Assembly: GCF_030815255.1 (NCBI RefSeq)
Contig: NZ_JAUSWN010000001.1
Span: 124,001 to 188,000, forward strand
Length of the DNA: 64,000 nucleotides
Source of the DNA: Hathewaya limosa
GTDB lineage: Bacteria; Bacillota; Clostridia; Clostridiales; Clostridiaceae
Reading direction: 5' to 3'
The notes under the pieces are model-generated. The model was not told where the DNA came from. It saw nothing but the letters and a program-made list of their open reading frames with translations, and did no database searches. The position numbers and the translations under genes were made by a program. Shown piece by piece: positions 7,412-16,319 of the stretch. Each line of letters begins with the position of its first letter. The first letter of the stretch is position 1.

Positions 7412-9943
7412 ATGAAGCTTTATGAAAAAATTTTTGGTACATATAGTGATAGGCAGGTAAAAAAAATATTACCTATAGTTAATAAAATAGATTCATATGA
7501 GGAAGCTATGGGTAAATTAAGTGAAGAAGAATTAAAAAATAAAACTTTAGAGTTTAAAGAAAGATTAGCTAAAGGAGAAACTTTAGATGATATACTACCA
7601 GAAGCTTTCGCTGTAGTTAGAGAGGCTTCATGGCGTGTTCTGGGAATGAAACATTTTAGGGTACAATTAATTGGGGGTATAGTTCTTCATCAAGGAAGAA
7701 TTGCTGAGATGAAAACAGGAGAAGGTAAAACATTAGTAGCTACTCTTCCTACGTATTTAAATGCATTAACAGGAAAAGGTGTTCATGTAATTACAGTAAA
7801 CGATTATCTTGCCAAAAGAGATAGTGAATGGATGGGTCAACTATATAATTATTTAGGTCTTACAGTAGGTGTTATATTACATGGGTTAAATACTGATCAA
7901 AGAAGAGAGGCATATGGTTCTGATATTACTTATGGAACTAATAACGAATTTGGATTTGATTATCTAAAAGATAATATGGTTATATATAAGGAAGAAAAAG
8001 TTCAAAGATATTTAAATTATTGTATAGTGGATGAAGTAGACTCAGTTTTAATAGACGAAGCTAGAACACCTCTTATTATTTCAGGTGAAGGTGATAAGTC
8101 TACTGAATTTTATAAAGTTGCGGATTTATTTGTTAAAACATTAAATGAAAAAGATTATGAATTAGATGAAAAGGCTAACTCTGTTATTTTAACTGAAACA
8201 GGGATTAAAAAGGCAGAGCAATTTTTTAAATTAGATAACTATGCAGATGCAGAAAATATGATGATACAGCATCATATAGTTCAAGGGTTAAAAGCTAATT
8301 ATCATATGAAGAGAGATAAAGATTATATGGTAAAAGATGGCGAAGTTGTAATAGTTGATGAATTTACAGGAAGATTAATGGAAGGTAGAAGATATAGTGA
8401 TGGACTTCATCAAGCTATAGAGGCTAAAGAGGGTGTCAAAGTAGAAAAAGAATCAAAGACTTTAGCAAGTATAACATTCCAGAACTTCTTTAGAATGTAT
8501 GAAAAATTAGCTGGTATGACAGGTACAGCTAAAACTGAAGAAATAGAATTTAGAGAGATTTATGGTTTGGACGTTATAGAAATTCCTACTAATAAACCTA
8601 TAGCAAGAAAAGATATGCCAGATCTAGTTTTTAAAACTCAGAGAGCTAAGTATAATGCTATAGTTGAAGAAATTGCTGAAACTAATAAAAAAGGGCAACC
8701 TATATTAGTTGGTACTGTTAGTATAGAAAAATCAGAATTATTATCATCATTATTAAAGAAAAAAGGTGTACCACATCAAGTATTAAATGCAAAATACCAT
8801 GAAAAAGAAGCTGAAATAGTATCTCATGCTGGTGAAAGAGGAATGGTTACTATAGCAACTAATATGGCAGGACGTGGTACTGATATTAAACTTTCAGATG
8901 ATATAGCTGAAGTTGGCGGATTAAAGGTAATAGGTACAGAAAGACATGAATCAAGACGTATAGATAATCAGTTAAGAGGACGTTCAGGACGTCAAGGAGA
9001 TCCAGGACAATCAAGATTCTATGTTTCTTTAGAAGATGATTTAATGAGAATATTTGGTTCAGATAAGCTTCAAGCGGTTGTAGGTAGATTAGGATTAGAT
9101 GATGAGGCTATAGAAAGTAAAATGGTTTCAAATGCTATAGAGAGTGCTCAAAAGAAAGTTGAAGGAAATAACTTTGACATAAGAAAAAATGTATTACAGT
9201 ATGATGATGTTATGAATCAACAAAGAACTATAATCTATAAGCAAAGAGCTGAAGTTTTAGAAGGTGAAAACTTAAAAGAACAAATTATTAGTATGATAAA
9301 GGATGTAATTTCTGTAGCTGTAGATTCTCATGTTCTTCAAGTAGATGATGAAAAATATGATGAAAGTATAGAAAAGCTTATAACATATTTAGAGGATATT
9401 TTCTTACCAAGGGATATGATTAATCCAGAAGAATTAGGTAAAAAAGGTATAGATGAAATAAAAGAAGAATTAATTAATGTAGCATTAGATTTATACAATC
9501 AAAAAGAAAGAGAACTTCAAGGAACAGATGACGAAGAAGATAATAGTCCAAAGAATTTAAGAGAAATCGAAAGAATTATACTTTTAAAAGTTGTTGATTC
9601 TAAATGGATGGATCATATAGATAGTATGGATCATTTAAGACAAGGTATAGGATTAAGAGCATATAAACAACAGGATCCAGTTCAAGCATATCAATTTGAA
9701 GGAACAGATATGTTTAATGAAATGATTTGGAATATTAAAGTTGAAACAATTAAATATTTATTCCATGTTCAAGTTCATGAAAACATTCAAAGAGAAAGAG
9801 TTGCTACAGTAACTAATACTAGTCATGGAGAAGAAGATCTAAAGCAAGAACCTATTAGAAAAGAAAATAGAGTAGGTAGAAATGATCTTTGTCCATGTGG
9901 ATCAGGGAAAAAATACAAAAATTGTTGTGGAAAATTTCAATAA
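7412..9943 (+). CDS. secA: preprotein translocase ATPase SecA
   Basis: The motor that pushes unfolded preproteins through SecYEG. With the start at ATG 7412 the protein has 843 residues, the usual SecA length. Seen: Walker A MKTGEGKT at 100-107, DEVDSVLIDEARTPL, GTVSIEKSE, NMAGRGTDIKL, the LRGRSGRQGDPG helicase motif, and a C-terminal zinc-binding tail CPCGSGKKYKNCCG (cysteines 827, 829, 838, 839). The frame extends six codons further up to a TTG, but GAGG at 7398-7401 is spaced correctly for the ATG. The unit has its own promoter and terminator. Confidence 0.98.
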   Translation: MKLYEKIFGTYSDRQVKKILPIVNKIDSYEEAMGKLSEEELKNKTLEFKERLAKGETLDDILPEAFAVVREASWRVLGMKHFRVQLIGGIVLHQGRIAEMKTGEGKTLVATLPTYLNALTGKGVHVITVNDYLAKRDSEWMGQLYNYLGLTVGVILHGLNTDQRREAYGSDITYGTNNEFGFDYLKDNMVIYKEEKVQRYLNYCIVDEVDSVLIDEARTPLIISGEGDKSTEFYKVADLFVKTLNEKDYELDEKANSVILTETGIKKAEQFFKLDNYADAENMMIQHHIVQGLKANYHMKRDKDYMVKDGEVVIVDEFTGRLMEGRRYSDGLHQAIEAKEGVKVEKESKTLASITFQNFFRMYEKLAGMTGTAKTEEIEFREIYGLDVIEIPTNKPIARKDMPDLVFKTQRAKYNAIVEEIAETNKKGQPILVGTVSIEKSELLSSLLKKKGVPHQVLNAKYHEKEAEIVSHAGERGMVTIATNMAGRGTDIKLSDDIAEVGGLKVIGTERHESRRIDNQLRGRSGRQGDPGQSRFYVSLEDDLMRIFGSDKLQAVVGRLGLDDEAIESKMVSNAIESAQKKVEGNNFDIRKNVLQYDDVMNQQRTIIYKQRAEVLEGENLKEQIISMIKDVISVAVDSHVLQVDDEKYDESIEKLITYLEDIFLPRDMINPEELGKKGIDEIKEELINVALDLYNQKERELQGTDDEEDNSPKNLREIERIILLKVVDSKWMDHIDSMDHLRQGIGLRAYKQQDPVQAYQFEGTDMFNEMIWNIKVETIKYLFHVQVHENIQRERVATVTNTSHGEEDLKQEPIRKENRVGRNDLCPCGSGKKYKNCCGKFQ

Positions 9944-9956
9944 TAAAAAATAAAAA

Positions 9957-9996
9957 TTAAAGTAGGTGAAGAATGGTTTCACCTACTTTAATTTAT
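9957..9996 (+). terminator. terminator after secA
   Basis: TTAAAGTAGGTGAA and TTCACCTACTTTAA form a 14-bp stem with a 7-base loop, followed by a short T-rich tail. Confidence 0.85.
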
Positions 9997-10064
9997 TCTA
10001 TAAGTATTTAAGATAATATTTTATATGATATAATATGTTTATTCCATGAAAAGAGGTGTTGACT

Positions 10065-11175
10065 TTGTTAATTAAATTAGAAGAAATTTTAAGTGAGATA
10101 ACTATATTAGTTAATGATGTGAATGAAATGAGTGTTTCACTTTGACTTAGATAGAATGCAGATTAGACTTTCAGAACTTGAAAGCGTTATGCAACAACCA
10201 AGTTTTTGGAATGATATAAAAAAAGCTGGAGAAGTAACAGTAGAGGCTAAAAACATAAAAGATAAAATTGAACGATATAAGGATTTAAAATTTAGGATAG
10301 ATGATCTTAAAATGTTAGCAGAACTTAGTATTGAAGAAAATGATGAAGAATCTTATAGTGAAATAAAAAAAGAACTTAAAGAGTTAAATAAACTATATGA
10401 ACAATTAAAGATAGAAACATTACTTTCTGGTGAGTATGATAGGAATAATGCAATTCTAACTCTTCATACAGGAGTTGGAGGTAATGATGCACAAGATTGG
10501 ACAGAAATGCTTTATAGGATGTATTCAAGATGGTGTGATAAAAAAGGGTTTAAAATGCAGGTTTTAGATTATATACCAGCAGATGAGGCTGGTATTAAAG
10601 GTGTTACATTAAAGGTAATAGGAGACTTCGCATATGGATATTTAAAAGCAGAAAAAGGTGTCCATAGATTAGTAAGAATTTCACCTTATAATGCTAATGG
10701 CAAAAGACAAACATCTTTTGCATCTTGTGAAGTACTGCCTGAACTTAGAGATGAACAAGATAATATTGAAATTAATATGCAAGATTTGAAAATAGATACT
10801 TATAGAGCAAGTGGCGCTGGTGGGCAACATGTTAATAAAACAGAATCCGCTATAAGAATAACACATATACCTACCGGAGTTATTGTACAATGTCAAAGTG
10901 AGAGAAGTCAATTTACAAATAAAGATACAGCACTTAAAATGTTAAAGGCAAAATTGATTGCATTAAAAGAATTAGCACATAAAGAAAAAATTGAGGATTT
11001 AAGTGGAGAATTAAAAGATATTAGTTGGGGAAGTCAAATAAGGTCTTATGTATTCCATCCTTATAATTTAGTTAAAGACCATAGAAATGGTGTGGAAACA
11101 TCTAATGTAAATGCAGTTATGGATGGTGAAATTGATATGTTTATAAACGCATTTTTAGAAAAGGATGTAAAGTAG
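10065..11175 (+). CDS. prfB: peptide chain release factor 2, with programmed +1 frameshift
   Basis: RF2 ends translation at UGA and UAA. The gene is in two frames: an upstream 26-codon frame starting at TTG 10065 (AGAGG eight bases before) that reaches CTT TGA at 10140-10145, and the main +1 frame from GAC 10144 to TAG 11175. The joined product is about 369 residues, normal for RF2, and reads through as SVSL-DLDRMQIRLSELE. The peptidyl-tRNA hydrolysis motif GGQ is at 252-254. The stop-recognition tripeptide is SPY (206-208) where RF2 usually has SPF. Low RF2 favours the shift, which restores RF2. Confidence 0.95.
10140..10146 (+). other. RF2 programmed frameshift site
   Basis: CTT TGA C is the universal RF2 slippery site. 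The bases just before it are AGTGTTTCA. The Shine-Dalgarno-like hexamer (AGGGGG type) that normally sits three bases upstream and boosts the shift is not recognisable here. Confidence 0.9.
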
Positions 11176-11184
11176 AGAAAGAAG

Positions 11185-11219
11185 AAGGAGGATGGCAAGA
11201 TTAAAATTGCCTTAGTGTG
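11185..11219 (+). promoter_or_regulatory. split ribosome binding site of tex
   Basis: A perfect AAGGAGG (11185-11191) lies 25 bases before the GTG start of tex, too far for normal use. Between them GGCAA (11194-11198) and TTGCC (11207-11211) can pair with an 8-base loop; folding that hairpin leaves about 7 bases between the RBS and the GTG, the optimal distance. The geometry is seen in the sequence; use by ribosomes is inferred. Confidence 0.5.
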
Positions 11220-13385
11220 CATATGAGTAGTATATCAGAAATTTTATGTAAAGAATTTAATGTAAAAAGTTTTCAAATAGAAAATGTTATTACGATGTTA
11301 GATGAAGGCGCTACAGTTCCTTTTATAGCTAGATATAGAAAAGAGAGAACTGGAGGATTAAGTGATGTAACTTTAAGAGAAATATATGATAGATTAAAAT
11401 ATTTAAGAAATCTTAGTGAAAGAAAAGATACAGTGCTTAAGTCTATTGAGGAACAAGGGAAATTAAATGATGAATTAAAAGGTAAGATTTTAAATTCGCA
11501 AACTCTTACAGAAGTTGAAGATTTATATAGACCATATAAGCAAAAGAAGAGAACAAGAGCGACTATTGCAGTAGAAAAAGGATTAAAACCTTTAGCAGAA
11601 ACAATTTTAAGTGATAAAACAATAGAAGATATACAAGTATTGGCTAGTAAGTATGTAAATGAAGAAAAGGGAGTTGCTAATACAGAAGAGGCATTGAAAG
11701 GTGCTCAAGATATTATTGCAGAGAAAATATCTGATGAAGCTAAATTTAGAAAGTGGATAAGAGAATTAGTTAAAAAAGAGGGAATAATACAATGTAAGAA
11801 GTCTTCTAAAGAAGAGGAACCTACTCCGTATGAAATGTATTATGATTATAGTGAAAGTATTAAAAATATACCTTCTCATAGAATTTTAGCTATAAATAGG
11901 GGTGAAAAGGAAGACGTAATTAGTGTTAAGATATTAGCCGATGAAGATAGAATATTAAATTATATATTACAAAATGTAAAAACAAATAACAATATTTTAG
12001 ATAAATATATAGAAGAAAGTGTAAAAGATTCTTTAAAAAGACTGATATATCCATCTATTGAAAGAGAAATACGAAATGAACTTACAGAAAAAGGCGAGAT
12101 AGGTGCAATTCAAATTTTTAAAGAGAATTTAAAGTCTTTATTAATGCAACCACCAATCAAAAAGAAAATAGTTTTAGGTTATGATCCAGGATTTAGAACA
12201 GGTTGTAAAATAGCTGTTTTAGATGAAACAGGAAAGGTATTATCTACAGAAACAGTATATGCGGCACTTCCAAAGGATGATAAAGAAAAGGCTATTAATA
12301 TATTAAAAGATTTAATATATAAATATGATGTAGATATAATTTCATTAGGTAATGGAACAGCCTGTAGAGAATCAGAGGAACTTATTGGAGAACTTATTAA
12401 AAAGGTAAAAGAAGAAAAAAATAAGGATGTTTATTATGTAATAGTTTCTGAGGCAGGTGCATCTGTATATTCAGCGTCTGAATTAGCTACAAAGGAATAT
12501 CCTGATATTAATGTATCATTAAGAGGTGCCATATCTATTGGAAGAAGACTTCAAGATCCTCTTGCAGAACTAGTAAAGATAGATCCTAAATCTTTAGGGG
12601 TAGGACAATATCAACATGATGTTATCCAAAAGAAGTTAGAAGAGTCTTTAAAAGGTATAGTTGAAGATGCTGTTAATAATGTAGGAGTAGATTTAAATAT
12701 AGCTACACCATCTTTATTATCATATGTTTCAGGGGTAAATAGTACCATAGCCAAAAACATTGTAGCATATAGAGAGGAAAATGGTAAATTTACTAGTAGA
12801 GCACAACTTAAAAAAGTAAAAAGGCTAGGGGATAAAGCATTTGAACAATGTGCGGGATTTTTAAGGGTTATGGAAGGAAAAGAACATTTAGATAATACAA
12901 GTGTGCATCCAGAATCTTATAAGGGAGCTAAAAAACTTTTAGAACTATTAGGATACTCTAAAGAAGAATTAAATAATTCTGGATTAAAGGATATTGATGA
13001 AAGAGTCAAGAATTTTAGTTTAGAAGAGCTAAGTGAAAAAATAGAAATTGGAATTCCTACGTTACAGGATATTATAAAAGAGCTTAAAAAGCCAGGTAGA
13101 GATCCAAGAGAGGAACTACCAAGACCTATATTTAAAACAGGAGTATTAGAATTAAGTCAGTTAAAACCTGGTATGGAACTTATGGGAACAGTTAGAAATG
13201 TAGCTGATTTTGGTGCCTTTGTTGATATTGGAGTACATCAAGATGGATTAGTTCATTTAAGTCAACTTGCGGATAAATTTGTAAAGCATCCATTAGATGT
13301 AGTAAAGGTAGGAGATATAGTAAAAGTAAAAGTTCTTTCAGTAGATGAAAAGAGGGGAAGAATTTCACTAACTATGAAAGAGTAA
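11217..13385 (+). CDS. tex: Tex family RNA-binding transcription accessory protein
   Basis: A cytosolic nucleic-acid-binding protein of the Tex/Spt6 group, associated with transcription and toxin or stress gene expression in several bacteria. The 722 residues have the helical N-terminal region, a YqgF-type RNase H-like fold (VLGYDPGFRTGCKIAVLD, around residues 320-340), a helix-hairpin-helix block (VSGVNSTIAKNIVAYREENGKF) and a C-terminal S1 domain (about 648-722, GTVRNVADFGAFVDIG). The likely start is GTG 11217; ATG 11223 is the alternative. It follows prfB by 41 bases and is probably co-transcribed with it. No clear terminator follows. Confidence 0.95.
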   Translation: MHMSSISEILCKEFNVKSFQIENVITMLDEGATVPFIARYRKERTGGLSDVTLREIYDRLKYLRNLSERKDTVLKSIEEQGKLNDELKGKILNSQTLTEVEDLYRPYKQKKRTRATIAVEKGLKPLAETILSDKTIEDIQVLASKYVNEEKGVANTEEALKGAQDIIAEKISDEAKFRKWIRELVKKEGIIQCKKSSKEEEPTPYEMYYDYSESIKNIPSHRILAINRGEKEDVISVKILADEDRILNYILQNVKTNNNILDKYIEESVKDSLKRLIYPSIEREIRNELTEKGEIGAIQIFKENLKSLLMQPPIKKKIVLGYDPGFRTGCKIAVLDETGKVLSTETVYAALPKDDKEKAINILKDLIYKYDVDIISLGNGTACRESEELIGELIKKVKEEKNKDVYYVIVSEAGASVYSASELATKEYPDINVSLRGAISIGRRLQDPLAELVKIDPKSLGVGQYQHDVIQKKLEESLKGIVEDAVNNVGVDLNIATPSLLSYVSGVNSTIAKNIVAYREENGKFTSRAQLKKVKRLGDKAFEQCAGFLRVMEGKEHLDNTSVHPESYKGAKKLLELLGYSKEELNNSGLKDIDERVKNFSLEELSEKIEIGIPTLQDIIKELKKPGRDPREELPRPIFKTGVLELSQLKPGMELMGTVRNVADFGAFVDIGVHQDGLVHLSQLADKFVKHPLDVVKVGDIVKVKVLSVDEKRGRISLTMKE

Positions 13386-13414
13386 AATTAAAAAAATAAA
13401 TGTAATAAAAGCTA

Positions 13415-13443
13415 TTGATAAAATTTGTTATAAATAGTATAAT
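13415..13443 (+). promoter_or_regulatory. sigma-A-type promoter of the ribU leader
   Basis: TTGATA (13415-13420), 17-base spacer, TATAAT (13438-13443), 30 bases before the FMN riboswitch. Confidence 0.78.
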
Positions 13444-13472
13444 GTTTTTGAAAAGTTAATAAAACTTAAAAT

Positions 13473-13626
13473 TCTTCAGGGCGGGGTGTAATTCCCCACT
13501 GGCGGTAAAGCCCGCGAGCCATAATGGCAGATTTGGTGTAATTCCAAAGCCAACAGTATAGTCTGGATGAAAGAAGATAGGTATATTATGTATTTACGCC
13601 CTGATTTTATAAATCAGGGCTTTTTT
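13473..13626 (+). ncRNA. FMN riboswitch (RFN element) with terminator, upstream of ribU
   Basis: The aptamer runs from TTCTTCAGGGCGGGGTGTAA (13473) to GAAAGAAGAT (about 13577). It carries the conserved CCCCACTGGCGGTAAAGCCCG, GCGAGCC, GGCAGATTTGGTG and GTCTGGATGAAAGAAG segments. A strong terminator follows: GCCCTGATTT (13598-13607) pairs with AAATCAGGGC (13611-13620), then six T residues. The GCCCTG arm can alternatively pair with CAGGGC at the aptamer's 5' side, a possible antiterminator. FMN should reduce expression of the riboflavin importer downstream. Confidence 0.96.
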
Positions 13627-13684
13627 ATGTATATGTACCTCACACCCTGAAAGATGAATATCTTTTAATGGGGGAATGAAGTTT

Positions 13685-14326
13685 ATGGAAAAAAATAAGA
13701 AAACAAAGTTTAGTATTAACACATTAATTAAAATAGCTATGCTTTCTGTAATAGCTATGATTTTAATGAAATTAGAATTTGCATTAACTTTTTTATTTCC
13801 AAGTTTTTTAAAGTTGGATATTAGTGATATCCCAGCGTTATTAGGTGGTTTGGCTCTTGGACCAGTATCTGGAGTTTTAATATTATTATTTAAAAACATT
13901 TTAAAGATAATAGTATTTGGTACAGGAACTGCTGGAGTTGGAGAAATAGCTAATTTTACAGTAGGTATGTTTTTAGTATTTATAGCAAGTTTTATGTATG
14001 ACAAGAAGAAAAATGTAAAATCGTTGATACTAGGACTTGTTATAGGAACTATAGTAATGTCTTTAGCTGCCGGTATATTAAATTACTATGTATTTATCCC
14101 ACTTTATGCTAAGGGAATGGGGGCGCCAATAGATGCCTTTGTACAATTTGCTAAAAAAGTAAACCATAATGTAGTAGATTTTAAAACATTAATTTATTGG
14201 GCAATCATACCGTTTAATTTATTAAAAGGACTTATAGTATCATCAGTATATTTAGTTCTTCATAAAAGTCTAAATCCAATTATTCAAAAAGAACGAATAA
14301 AGAGCAAGAATAAAATAAGTGCATAA
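13685..14326 (+). CDS. ribU: ECF transporter S component, riboflavin-specific
   Basis: A membrane substrate-binding component that captures riboflavin and works with a shared energy-coupling ATPase module, which is not in this window. About 213 residues with five to six hydrophobic segments, and the family features KIAMLSVIAMILM, LKLDISDIPALLGGLALGP and the GTAGVGEIANFTVG loop. The FMN riboswitch directly upstream makes the riboflavin assignment firm. I prefer ATG 13685 over 13676: GGGGG ends at 13674, one base before the first ATG but ten before the second. It is a single-gene unit. Confidence 0.93.
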   Translation: MEKNKKTKFSINTLIKIAMLSVIAMILMKLEFALTFLFPSFLKLDISDIPALLGGLALGPVSGVLILLFKNILKIIVFGTGTAGVGEIANFTVGMFLVFIASFMYDKKKNVKSLILGLVIGTIVMSLAAGILNYYVFIPLYAKGMGAPIDAFVQFAKKVNHNVVDFKTLIYWAIIPFNLLKGLIVSSVYLVLHKSLNPIIQKERIKSKNKISA

Positions 14327-14337
14327 ATAATAAATAT

Positions 14338-14376
14338 AAAAAGCTATCTCATAAAAATATGGATAGCTTTTTTTTA
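14338..14376. terminator. bidirectional terminator between ribU and rimI
   Basis: AAAAGCTATC and GATAGCTTTT form the stem with a T run after and an A run before. It touches the stop codon of the minus-strand rimI. Confidence 0.85.
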
Positions 14377-14829
14377 TAAATCATAACACCACATAATTAG
14401 GGCATCTTCTTTCGGATTAGAATAGAAATTTTTCCTAATGCCTTCATTTTTAAAACCCTCTTTTATGTAAAGAGTTTGAGCAGGAATATTAGAACTTCGA
14501 ACTTCTAAAGTAATAGCATTACAGTTTTCCTTTTGGCAAAGAGTTTTTAATTCTTCAAGGATTCTTGAAGCTATTCCATTTCTTCTAAAATTAGGGTGAA
14601 CAGCTATATTAGTAATCTGTCCTTCGCCATGTATTATCCATATACCACCAAAGCCTAAAATTTTTCCTGTAGAATCTTTGCAAGTTATATAATGTGAAAA
14701 GTTATTTGAAAATTCATCTTCTAAAGAATTTATACTCCAAGGAGTTTTTAAACTAAGCTTATTTATTTCATATACTTGGTTTAAATCTTCATGAGTCATA
14801 GTAGTATATGTAAAGGTATTTGAAGACAT
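14374..14829 (-). CDS. rimI: ribosomal protein S18-alanine N-acetyltransferase
   Basis: A GNAT acetyltransferase of 151 residues that modifies the N-terminal alanine of ribosomal protein S18 using acetyl-CoA. The acetyl-CoA loop is IAVHPNFRRNGIASRIL (about 75-91), and the C-terminal ALTLYIKEGF-like segment (PAQTLYIKEGFKNEG) is typical of RimI. Last gene of a tight minus-strand group tsaE-tsaB-rimI; the start lies two bases after the end of tsaB. That order is common in Firmicutes and supports RimI over other GNATs. Confidence 0.9.
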   Translation of the reverse strand: MSSNTFTYTTMTHEDLNQVYEINKLSLKTPWSINSLEDEFSNNFSHYITCKDSTGKILGFGGIWIIHGEGQITNIAVHPNFRRNGIASRILEELKTLCQKENCNAITLEVRSSNIPAQTLYIKEGFKNEGIRKNFYSNPKEDALIMWCYDL

Positions 14830-14831
14830 TG

Positions 14832-15545
14832 TTAATCCTCAACTCCTTTATGATATTTTTCTTCATATTCTCTTTCAGCCTGAGATTTTCTAAGATATAT
14901 AGGTGCCAATGAATATATATCATCTATATTGTTATCTTTTAAATGTTGTAATCCAAGTTCACCTAAAGAAGAAGCTTTAACTACATTTAAACTAGTAGGT
15001 GCGAAGAATACGTTGCTTAACTTTGAACTTAAAAGTTCTTTGAATTTATATGTACCATCACCGATAAATGTAATATTACATTTGTAATCATTAAGTTTTT
15101 CAATTAATTCTTCAATAGAAGTACAAGAATAATCATCTAATTTTACCAAAGTACCATTTTCAAATTTATAAATAGCAGTATATACATTATTTCTAAGAGC
15201 ATCTAATATAGGACATATAATCCCATCAGTATATGCTAGATTATAAGCTAGTGCATCTAAAGAAGATATACCAATCAAAGGTTTATTTAATCCATTACAT
15301 ATTCCTTTAAAAGTTGCCATACCAATTCTAAGTCCAGTAAAGGAGCCAGGACCTTTTGAAATTGCAAATCCATCTATATCAGCAATATCGGTTTCTGTGT
15401 TAGTTAAAAGTGTGTCTATCATAGACATAATTAAAACTGAATGTTGTTTTTTATAGTTAAAAGTTATCTCACCTAATAGTTTTTCATCTTCAATTAATGC
15501 ACAAGTTGCACTTTGTGTGGCAGAATCAAAACTTAAAATCTTCAT
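14832..15545 (-). CDS. tsaB: tRNA t6A biosynthesis protein TsaB
   Basis: A 237-residue ASKHA-fold protein, inactive as an enzyme itself, that dimerises with TsaD to make N6-threonylcarbamoyl-adenosine at position 37 of ANN-decoding tRNAs. The start MKILSFDSATQSATCALI and the GPGSFTGLRIGMATFKG block (about 71-87) are diagnostic. Its ATG overlaps the tsaE stop codon by four bases (ATGA), so translation is coupled. TsaD is encoded separately at 29369 in this window. Confidence 0.95.
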   Translation of the reverse strand: MKILSFDSATQSATCALIEDEKLLGEITFNYKKQHSVLIMSMIDTLLTNTETDIADIDGFAISKGPGSFTGLRIGMATFKGICNGLNKPLIGISSLDALAYNLAYTDGIICPILDALRNNVYTAIYKFENGTLVKLDDYSCTSIEELIEKLNDYKCNITFIGDGTYKFKELLSSKLSNVFFAPTSLNVVKASSLGELGLQHLKDNNIDDIYSLAPIYLRKSQAEREYEEKYHKGVED

Positions 15546-16003
15546 AATCTTATCTCCTTTATGTAGTCATATTTTTTGTTTGTATATTCTATATTGATTT
15601 GACGTTTATTAGGAGTAAGCTCATCACACTTATTTACATATATGTATAGAGCATCTTCTTTAGGGATTAGGTCTTCTATATAATTAGCCCATTCAATTAT
15701 AGAAATACCATCACTAAATATGTATTCATCAAAACCTATGGCCTCTATTTCATCAGGATCATTTACTCTATAAACATCAAAATGATATAATTTTAATCTC
15801 CCGTCATATTCATTAACAATAGTGAAAGTTGGGCTTGTAATATGTTCATCTATGTTTAATCCCTTCGCTATTCCTTTGGTTAAATGAGTTTTTCCAGTTC
15901 CTAAATCTCCGATTAAGCAAATGATATCGCCGCTATTACATGTTTTACCTAATTTAACACCTAAATTGAAAGTTTCTTCAACTGAGTTAACTAAAAATTT
16001 CAT
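15542..16003 (-). CDS. tsaE: tRNA t6A biosynthesis ATPase TsaE
   Basis: A small P-loop ATPase of 153 residues that drives turnover of the TsaBD complex. Walker A GDLGTGKT is at 32-39, followed by SPTFTIVNEY and LYHFDVYR blocks that define TsaE, and IIEWANYIEDLIP near residues 105-117. First gene of the tsaE-tsaB-rimI operon, with RBS AGAGGTGAGATA. With tsaB here and tsaD at 29369, three t6A genes lie in the window; TsaC is not seen. Confidence 0.95.
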   Translation of the reverse strand: MKFLVNSVEETFNLGVKLGKTCNSGDIICLIGDLGTGKTHLTKGIAKGLNIDEHITSPTFTIVNEYDGRLKLYHFDVYRVNDPDEIEAIGFDEYIFSDGISIIEWANYIEDLIPKEDALYIYVNKCDELTPNKRQINIEYTNKKYDYIKEIRL

Positions 16004-16155
16004 TATCTCACCTCTGTATATTATTTTATCCTAATTAATAAAAAAAGTTAAGTATTCTATTAAATATAAAGCAATATATATAATTTTATCATATAGTATA
16101 TAGTCATAATATATTAACTATATGCATAAAATATTAATTATATGGTTTAATATGG

Positions 16156-16205
16156 TTTGTTAAAATAAGTATTAAAGTTTTATATAAAACTTTAAAATTA
16201 ACAAA
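16156..16205. repeat. nested palindrome in the tsaE / CBS-ACT intergenic region
   Basis: The 316-base divergent gap holds a 24-base perfect palindrome centred at about 16183 (TTAAAGTTTTAT and its mirror, 16172-16195). It is flanked by a further inverted pair, TTTGTTAA (16156-16163) and TTAACAAA (16198-16205). It lies about 115-165 bases before the CBS-ACT start. The half-sites resemble Rex half-sites, but the spacing is wrong for Rex. The function is unknown. Confidence 0.55.
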
Positions 16206-16319
16206 TTTTAATATTGGTCATAATTCTTGGAAAATTAAAAATATTATTCAAATAATATAGGCAATATGAGGTTAATAAGTTATAATAAGTTTAAAAGGAT
16301 TTATAAAGGAGGGTCATAA

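Noticed and set aside
11192..11215. Seven-codon ORF (MARLKLP) before tex
   Set aside because: Its ATG directly abuts the Shine-Dalgarno sequence, leaving no spacer, so translation from it is unlikely; the hairpin explanation fits better.
13594..14004. 136-codon minus-strand frame opposite ribU
   Set aside because: It is antisense to ribU and overlaps the FMN riboswitch terminator; composition mirrors the membrane protein on the other strand.
16156..16205. Rex operator reading of TTTGTTAA and TTAACAAA
   Set aside because: Rex half-sites are four bases apart; here 34 bases separate them.
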